A stretch of DNA of 10,561 nucleotides from Candidatus Bipolaricaulota bacterium (GTDB lineage Bacteria > Bipolaricaulota > Bipolaricaulia > M55B111), in the NCBI GenBank assembly GCA_018334595.1, contig JAGXLQ010000030.1, positions 1 through 10,561 on the forward strand, read 5' to 3'. Positions 5,871 to 10,561 of the stretch are shown one piece after another. The notes beneath the pieces were generated by a model. It was not told the origin of the DNA. It was given only the letters and a program-made list of their open reading frames with translations, and searched no databases. Numbering within the stretch: position 1 is the stretch's first letter; each line of letters starts with the position of its first letter. Position numbers and translations under genes: made by a program.

Positions 5871-6479
5871 ATGGGAAGAGAAGACGAGAAGTGCAGAAAA
5901 GAGACGATTCGGAAGGCGGCCACCCGGATTATTTCCCAGAAGGGTTACTTTCAGACACGTCCCAAGGAGATAGCTGAGGAGGCCGGAATATCTGTAGGGA
6001 CGATCTATAACTACTACGAGAGCAAGCAGGAAATTCTAATTGACATCTTTCACGAGGAGTTTGCCGACAGGAGGGACCTCTACGAGAAGCTGTCCAGAGG
6101 CGACCTCCCCCTAATAGAGCAGATAAAGAAAATACTGGAAAGACACTTCTCCAGGCTGGCGCATCACAAGGAACTGATGGCGGTCATCATCCAGGAGAGG
6201 TTTAAACCCGGCAGCAAGCTGGGCAGGGAACTAAACAGAAGCTACAGCGAAGTAATCTACTACATCAAGACGCTGATCAAGCAGGCACTTGAGGACAACC
6301 AGATACGTGATTGCGACCCCTCGATCGTTGCCTCCGCGCTGTTTGGGGCCGTAGAATCTACGATCGCCTTCGGTATTCTGACGGAAGGCAACGGTGAAGA
6401 CGAGATATTCAAGAAAGCTCCGGAGGAACTCGCGGAGTTCTTCTGGAACGGTATTAAGAAGACCGACAGAAAGGAGTGA
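5871..6479 (+). CDS. TetR-family repressor, FadR-like (202 aa)
   Basis: This is a DNA-binding transcriptional repressor, probably of its own operon. The N-terminal TetR helix-turn-helix spans about residues 13-55. The recognition region RPKEIAEEAGISVGTIYNYY (30-49), followed by ESKQEILIDIF, closely resembles Bacillus FadR-type repressors (GTIY-x-Y-x-x-x-K-x-x-IL). The helical C-terminal domain (about 65-195) is a ligand-binding and dimerisation domain. In FadR-like members the ligand is long-chain acyl-CoA; that is only an inference here. The frame opens at an ATG at 5841, but that codon lies inside the operator, at about the transcription start. The ATG at 5871 follows GGAGGT and is the better start. 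The stop TGA overlaps the next gene's ATG by one base (TGATG), so the genes should be translationally coupled. Confidence 0.9.
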   Translation: MGREDEKCRKETIRKAATRIISQKGYFQTRPKEIAEEAGISVGTIYNYYESKQEILIDIFHEEFADRRDLYEKLSRGDLPLIEQIKKILERHFSRLAHHKELMAVIIQERFKPGSKLGRELNRSYSEVIYYIKTLIKQALEDNQIRDCDPSIVASALFGAVESTIAFGILTEGNGEDEIFKKAPEELAEFFWNGIKKTDRKE

Positions 6480-6991
6480 TGAAGTTGAGAAATAGAAGCG
6501 TACTTTTAGTTGCCGTCGTCGCGTTAACTTTTTTGTCCGCTACCGCGGCGGGCGGTCAGGTTCTGACCGAAACGCCGAGAATTTTGATAATTGACGAGTC
6601 CGATTCCTTCGAAGTTTCCATGAGGGTCCAGGGCTTGGTCGGCGGAATCAGAAGCAGGGAGGAAGTTGACCTGGACGTGGTTGCAAAGATGGTAGAGGTC
6701 GAGCATCCAACGGAGAATCCCGTTAAATTCGAGGTAGGGGAACCGTTTGACGGGGTCATAATTATCCCCGGCACCATCTCCTCGGGAAAGATTAACCAGG
6801 TCTGGATAGTTACCAGACCGTTCTCGACGATACCGGTTCGGATGAGGCTGGAGGTTAGTTCGATGATGGAGCAGCTCAAACTTGGGATTAACGAGGCGTT
6901 TGCCGGGCGGGCCGAGGGAGTTGGGGTAAATGACGACGTAATTCCCGCTTACTTCTCGACGCTCTTTTTGAAGGAGGGTGTACTTCGATGA
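6479..6991 (+). CDS. exported protein of unknown family, between repressor and RND transporter (170 aa)
   Basis: No family is recognised. The N-terminus is a clear signal peptide: KLRNRS, then a hydrophobic core VLLVAVVALTFLSATAA, with cleavage likely around A23-G26. The whole protein has no cysteine, so it is not a lipoprotein. The mature part (about 145 aa) alternates beta-like strands (RILIIDESDSFEVSMRV, PFDGVIIIPGTI, INQVWIVTRPF, IPVRMRLEV). It ends in a helical stretch (SSMMEQLKLGINEAF) and a tail that overlaps the transporter start. The ATG at 6479 sits only 2 nt after GGAG; a TTG at 6485 has better spacing (8 nt) and also leaves a good signal peptide. The 1-nt overlap upstream and 4-nt overlap (ATGA) downstream place it firmly in the operon. 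It is probably an extracytoplasmic partner of the transporter, an inference from position. Confidence 0.82.
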   Translation: MKLRNRSVLLVAVVALTFLSATAAGGQVLTETPRILIIDESDSFEVSMRVQGLVGGIRSREEVDLDVVAKMVEVEHPTENPVKFEVGEPFDGVIIIPGTISSGKINQVWIVTRPFSTIPVRMRLEVSSMMEQLKLGINEAFAGRAEGVGVNDDVIPAYFSTLFLKEGVLR

Positions 6992-9297
6992 ATGCCGCCG
7001 GTCGCTGGGTGGCTGACAACCCATGGAAGGTCATAGCGCTAACGATTGTTGCCACCATAGCGTTTGGAATATTCATCCCAGGGATCGACATGGTGACGGA
7101 GTTCAGGGACTACCTGTCCCCGTCAAACGATGCGGTCAAGGCGACACGAGAGGCCGAAGATAAGTACGGGTCGGCAGCCTACGTACAGGTCAGCATTAAG
7201 CCCGAGGGCGAGATATTCGACAGGGAGGTCCTCGGCCGCATAAGGGGGCTGAGGGAAGAGATAAGCGGCCTGAAGGGCGTCAAGTCTGTTGAGGGTCCGC
7301 TCAACTCCCAGGTAATCGTCGGTGAGGAAAAGAGCATCATCGTCGGCCCCGCTGCCCCTGGCGGTAACGTGCCTGAAGATGAAACGGCGATGGAGGAGTT
7401 CAAAGAAAAGCTGCTGGAGAGCAAGCTCCTGCTGAACAGGGTCGTATCGGAGACCGGGGACGCGGCCGCGCTCTCTGTTGAATTCAACACGGACGTCAGC
7501 ACCAAGGAACTGGCCGGAGAGATCAGGGAGATAGTCAAGGACTACGAGGGTCCGGAAGAGATCGAACTGGCCGGAGAGCCATATTTCAACTCCGCCTTCT
7601 CCCAGGCGATTACCGATGACCTGAAGATACTCCTCCCGCTCGTATTCCTGGCTATCGCGCTCGTACTGTACGTAACGTTCAGGAGCCCCCGCGGGGTCTT
7701 TCTCCCGCTTCTCGTCGTCGCGCTGAGTATTACCTGGACCGTAGGCCTGATGTCGATAACGGGCATTCCGTTTACGATGGTCTCGTTCATACTTCCCGTC
7801 ATCCTCGCCGCCGTCGGCAGCGCCTACTCGATACACGTCCTTAACAAGTACTACGAGCTGACCGAGGACGACAGGTCGGAGAAGGAGACGATAGTAGAGA
7901 CGATTTCGGCGATGTTCTCTCCGGTGACCATGACGGGGCTGACGACCGGCGCTGGCTTCCTTTCGTTAATCAGCGCCTTTCTCATTCCCGAGCGGCAGTT
8001 CGGGATATTTGCCGCCGTCGGCGTGGCTATTGCCGTTATTCTGTCGCTGACGCTGGTCCCGGCGGTACTGGCGCTGCTTCCGTTTCAACAGAAGAGGGAA
8101 CTGCCCGGCTTCCTGTCCTTTACCGCCGGGCTATCGGACTCGTTCGTCGGCTTCTTCACGAGGACGGTTGTGAAAAGAAAGAAGGTAGTTGTCGCCCTGT
8201 TTATCGTAGTCCTCTTCGTCTTCGTCGCCGGCGCGTTCACGATGCAGCTGAACACCTCCTACACGGCGATAATCGGCAGGAACAGCTCGATCACGGACGG
8301 GATGGAGTCGATGGACCAGAACTTCGCCGGATCGCAGCAGCTGCTGGTGGAGATAGACACTGGTCGGAGCGACGGCTTAAAGGACCCAGAGGTCCTCAAG
8401 AAGATGGACGAGTTCCAGGACTGGCTGAAGACAAAGGACGGGCTAACGATAAACAAGACGGCGTCGATCGTGGAGATCGTCAAGGAGCTGAACCAGAAGT
8501 TTCATGAGGGAGACGAGGACTACTACCGGGTACCCGACGACCAGGGGTTGACATCGCAGCTACTGCTTCTGTTTAGCTTCCAGGGCGGTTCCCTGGGGCG
8601 GCTGGCAATGGGCGACTTCTCCGCCGGGGAGATAACGGGCCTCTACGATCAGGCGAAGAGCGCAAGAACAAACGAGCTGGTAGCAGAAATAGAGGAGTAC
8701 CTGGACGACAACTTCCCCGAGGTCGAAGCGAGGATGGTTGGTAGCACCAGGGTGATGGAGGAGATGTCGAACAAGGTCGTCTCCAGCCAGGTGATAAGCC
8801 TGGTAACCTCGATCCTGGTCGCGGGCTTCATCGTCGGCCTTATCATGTGGTCCCCGACCGCGGGAATACTTAGTCTGATACCGCTGGTGTCGGCGGTATT
8901 GATCAACTTCGGGATAATGGGCTTCAGCGGCATACCGCTCAACATCGTGAACCTGATCGTAAGTTCGATAATGATCGGGATCGGGATCGACTACGCGATT
9001 CACCTGCTGGAGAGGTTCCAGGTCGAGTACGAAGGGTCGCGGGACGACGGTGAGATATTCTCTACAGTCCTGCGGACTACCGGCAAGGGAATACTGGCAA
9101 ATGCCCTGGCGCTGGCGCTGGGCTTTGCCGTTATCGGGTTTTCTTCGTTCAGCTCGATTTCGACGGTGGGATTGCTTCTGGCAATGGCAATGATCGTCAG
9201 TATGGCGAGCACGTTTACAGCCATACCGGCGGTGCTGTTCCTGCTGAAACCGAAGGCACTGACGGGTGGAAACGAAGGTGAAACTGGTGAAATATGA
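6988..9297 (+). CDS. RND/MMPL-superfamily transporter (769 aa)
   Basis: This is a cytoplasmic-membrane exporter of the RND superfamily, MMPL/HpnN-like branch, whose known members move lipids, hopanoids or hydrophobic compounds with proton force. It shows the two-fold layout: TM1 (about 14-32), a large outer loop (34-210), TM2-6 (about 212-365), then TM7 (about 399-418), a second outer loop (420-600) and TM8-12 (about 602-753). The second-half TM10 keeps the proton-relay motif GIGIDYAIHLLERF (664-677, D668-Y669). The first-half TM4 has VGSAYSIHVLNKYYE (276-290), with Ser in place of Asp, so only one relay Asp is present. Length is typical for this branch and shorter than AcrB-type pumps. AAGGAGGG precedes the ATG with 9-nt spacing. 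Its start overlaps the exported protein's stop, and the LolA-like gene follows after 34 nt. The substrate is probably lipid-like, by context. Confidence 0.9.
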   Translation: MNAAGRWVADNPWKVIALTIVATIAFGIFIPGIDMVTEFRDYLSPSNDAVKATREAEDKYGSAAYVQVSIKPEGEIFDREVLGRIRGLREEISGLKGVKSVEGPLNSQVIVGEEKSIIVGPAAPGGNVPEDETAMEEFKEKLLESKLLLNRVVSETGDAAALSVEFNTDVSTKELAGEIREIVKDYEGPEEIELAGEPYFNSAFSQAITDDLKILLPLVFLAIALVLYVTFRSPRGVFLPLLVVALSITWTVGLMSITGIPFTMVSFILPVILAAVGSAYSIHVLNKYYELTEDDRSEKETIVETISAMFSPVTMTGLTTGAGFLSLISAFLIPERQFGIFAAVGVAIAVILSLTLVPAVLALLPFQQKRELPGFLSFTAGLSDSFVGFFTRTVVKRKKVVVALFIVVLFVFVAGAFTMQLNTSYTAIIGRNSSITDGMESMDQNFAGSQQLLVEIDTGRSDGLKDPEVLKKMDEFQDWLKTKDGLTINKTASIVEIVKELNQKFHEGDEDYYRVPDDQGLTSQLLLLFSFQGGSLGRLAMGDFSAGEITGLYDQAKSARTNELVAEIEEYLDDNFPEVEARMVGSTRVMEEMSNKVVSSQVISLVTSILVAGFIVGLIMWSPTAGILSLIPLVSAVLINFGIMGFSGIPLNIVNLIVSSIMIGIGIDYAIHLLERFQVEYEGSRDDGEIFSTVLRTTGKGILANALALALGFAVIGFSSFSSISTVGLLLAMAMIVSMASTFTAIPAVLFLLKPKALTGGNEGETGEI

Positions 9298-9331
9298 AGT
9301 TAACGGTAATTAATTATGCGAGGTGAAAGAA

Positions 9332-10189
9332 GTGATTAATGGCGATAGAGGGGTTTCGATAACGTTGATTGCGGTGATCCTCGGTCTGTTGATCGCCATG
9401 GGGGTCGGGGCAATCGGCGCGGAAGAAATATCTGGGGACGAAGTTTTAGAGAACATGGACAGGCAGAGCGAGATCGTAACCCAGGGAGACATTACGTCCG
9501 TCCTGACGTTTAACAACGAGAACGCGGACGGGACAACTAACAGTCGCAAGTTTGGCGCCCTGGCGCACAAGAAGGAAGGAGAGTCGAACTACCAGCTTGT
9601 CTACTTCCTGGAACCGCAGTTCATCCGGGGATCAATATTCTTGAGCAAGGAGAACGAGGACGGGACGACCCGGATGTGGCTCTTTCTCCCCGCGCTGCAG
9701 CAGCCCAAGGAGCTCTCCGCTTCCAAGCAAGAGGGTAGTTTTGCCGGCAGCGCTCTCTCCTACGAGGAGATAGGCAGCTGGACTATGAGCACCGAGTTCA
9801 ACGCGGAGATCGTCGAGGAGACGACGGTGGAAGTCGGGGATGAGACTTTTCCAGTCTACAAGCTGGACCTTACCCCCAAGGAAGGAGTCGAGGTTGACAA
9901 CCCCGACAGGACCGTCTGGATTGCCAAGGAGAGCTGGCTACTGATGAAGTCAGAACAGTACGGCCCCGAGGGAGAGCTGAAGAAGACGATGGAGGTTAAG
10001 TCGGTGACCACGTTCGAAGGAAAGACCGTGACGAAGGAACTGACTACGGCCGACGTGGAGTCGGGCAAGTCGACGACGGTTATCTACGAGACGAGGGAAA
10101 GGCCACCTAAAGAGGTGCCGATGAGTACCTTTGCCCCCGAGCATTTGAGCGAATTTGACCCCGTCAAGTGGGGGCTGGCAGAAGAATAG
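9332..10189 (+). CDS. LolA-like exported 'outer membrane lipoprotein-sorting protein' (285 aa)
   Basis: This is an extracytoplasmic protein of the LolA-like family (PF17131 type) that often accompanies MMPL/RND transporters. A signal peptide covers about residues 1-30 (hydrophobic TLIAVILGLLIAMGVGAIGA). There is no cysteine, so it is not lipid-anchored. The family signature is visible at about 114-146: MWLFLPALQQPKELSAS, then an SFAGS-x-x-SYEEI stretch. It is followed by strands such as YKLDLTPKE and TVWIAKESWLLMKSEQY. GTG at 9332 is preferred because GAGGTGA lies 5 nt upstream; the GTG at 9323 lies inside that ribosome binding site. Such proteins have a LolA-type beta-fold that can hold acyl chains, and the family name does not prove an outer membrane exists here. 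A strong terminator follows at 10219, so this is the last gene of the operon. Confidence 0.85.
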   Translation: MINGDRGVSITLIAVILGLLIAMGVGAIGAEEISGDEVLENMDRQSEIVTQGDITSVLTFNNENADGTTNSRKFGALAHKKEGESNYQLVYFLEPQFIRGSIFLSKENEDGTTRMWLFLPALQQPKELSASKQEGSFAGSALSYEEIGSWTMSTEFNAEIVEETTVEVGDETFPVYKLDLTPKEGVEVDNPDRTVWIAKESWLLMKSEQYGPEGELKKTMEVKSVTTFEGKTVTKELTTADVESGKSTTVIYETRERPPKEVPMSTFAPEHLSEFDPVKWGLAEE

Positions 10190-10218
10190 AGAGCAAGGTA
10201 ATTTCGTCGCAGCGAAGT

Positions 10219-10256
10219 TAAACAAGGGCCGGTTATTTCCGGCCCTTGTTTATTCC
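10219..10256 (+). terminator. intrinsic terminator of the TetR/RND/LolA-like operon
   Basis: Bases 10219-10232 and 10239-10252 form a perfect 14-bp stem around AACAAGGGCCGG/CCGGCCCTTGTT with a 6-nt loop (TTATTT). The 3' arm ends in TTGTTTATT, giving a U-rich tail. It starts 30 nt after the LolA-like stop codon. Because the 5' arm starts with A residues it may also work on the minus strand, although no minus-strand gene faces it nearby. Confidence 0.9.
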
Positions 10257-10351
10257 CTACCAGCCGGACGCTCATATCTCACCGTATTTGTCCACCTATT
10301 CTAATCAAATTTATAATATTAATCTTGATATTAATTATCTTAAACTTTAAC

Positions 10352-10380
10352 TTGAAAAATATTAATATACACTGTAATAT
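10352..10380 (+). promoter_or_regulatory. sigma-70 promoter for the DUF2089 gene
   Basis: TTGAAA (10352-10357), a 17-nt spacer and TAATAT (10375-10380) lie in a markedly AT-rich stretch (about 10290-10390) that could also act as an UP element. The leader to the ATG at 10416 is about 28 nt and contains GGAGCGTGAT, a slightly interrupted ribosome binding site. Confidence 0.6.
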
Positions 10381-10415
10381 CATCTCATAAGTTAAACGTG
10401 GGAGCGTGATCTTAC

Positions 10416-10561
10416 ATGAACAGGAATATTGTTGGAAGCTGTCCAGTCTGCAGTTCGAAAATGATAGTAACAGAACTCGAGTGTCCTAACTGCCACACGA
10501 AGATAAGCGGGAAGTTCGAACTAGGGAAGTTTTCCTGGCTTACCCGTGAACAGCTCGAATT
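10416..10561 (+). CDS. DUF2089-family protein, N-terminal fragment (cut by right edge)
   Basis: The first 48 codons are present. The protein opens with a zinc ribbon, CPVC (9-12) and CPNC (23-26), followed by KISGKFELGKFSWLTREQLE. That matches the conserved start of DUF2089 (PF09862), in which a small zinc-binding domain precedes a helix-turn-helix-like region. The helical part lies beyond the window. Members are small cytosolic proteins, thought from their architecture to be regulators; no biochemical role is firmly known. The strong promoter and the terminator just upstream make it a separate transcription unit from the RND operon. Confidence 0.85.
   Translation, partial: MNRNIVGSCPVCSSKMIVTELECPNCHTKISGKFELGKFSWLTREQLE

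Noticed and set aside
1..10561. tRNA, rRNA, CRISPR array, insertion sequence
   Set aside because: No regularly spaced repeats, no cloverleaf with a TTCGA-type arm and matching acceptor stem, and no transposase motif or terminal inverted repeat was found by eye on either strand.

Overview
The window looks like an accessory-rich stretch of a bacterial chromosome, by eye close to half G+C. The bacterial signs are strong GGAGG(TGAT)-type ribosome binding sites in front of nearly every gene, sigma-70-like promoters (TTGAAA-17-TAATAT, TTTACA-17-CATAAT, TTGATC-16-TATAAT), frequent GTG/TTG starts and an intrinsic terminator. ATA (Ile) and AGG/AGA (Arg) codons are common. The protein families (TM1586-like nitroreductase, LiaF-like, DUF2089, RND/MMPL plus LolA-like) suit a Firmicutes-like, Thermotogota-like or other deep-branching lineage. 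The sequence alone does not settle the taxon.

Left third (1-1738), mostly minus strand: a 5' fragment of a pRiA4b ORF-3-like gene runs off the left edge. Three small genes follow, each with a strong ribosome binding site: a 67-aa acidic protein, a 49-aa very basic protein whose real start is a GTG hidden inside a longer frame, and a 61-aa protein with two membrane segments. Between and upstream of them lie G-rich repeats, hairpins and a possible leader that could mask a ribosome binding site.

Middle (1738-4632): a two-lobed nitroreductase-like protein of the TM1586 type and a LiaF-like membrane protein with its own promoter are on the plus strand. A convergent MFS transporter of the anion:cation symporter type is on the minus strand. 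About 1.2 kb without a recognisable gene follows (4633-5808).

Right half (5809-10256) holds the most coherent unit, a four-gene operon: a TetR/FadR-like repressor, a small exported protein of unknown family, a 769-aa RND/MMPL-type transporter and an exported LolA-like protein. It opens with a promoter whose predicted start site lies inside an operator-like palindrome. That site matches the recalled Bacillus FadR fatty-acid-regulon consensus at 15 of 18 positions. The first three genes overlap by 1 and 4 nt, and the unit ends in a 14-bp-stem terminator. The simplest reading is a lipid- or acyl-CoA-controlled envelope lipid or lipoprotein export module. A separate AT-rich promoter then drives the start of a DUF2089 zinc-ribbon gene cut by the right edge.
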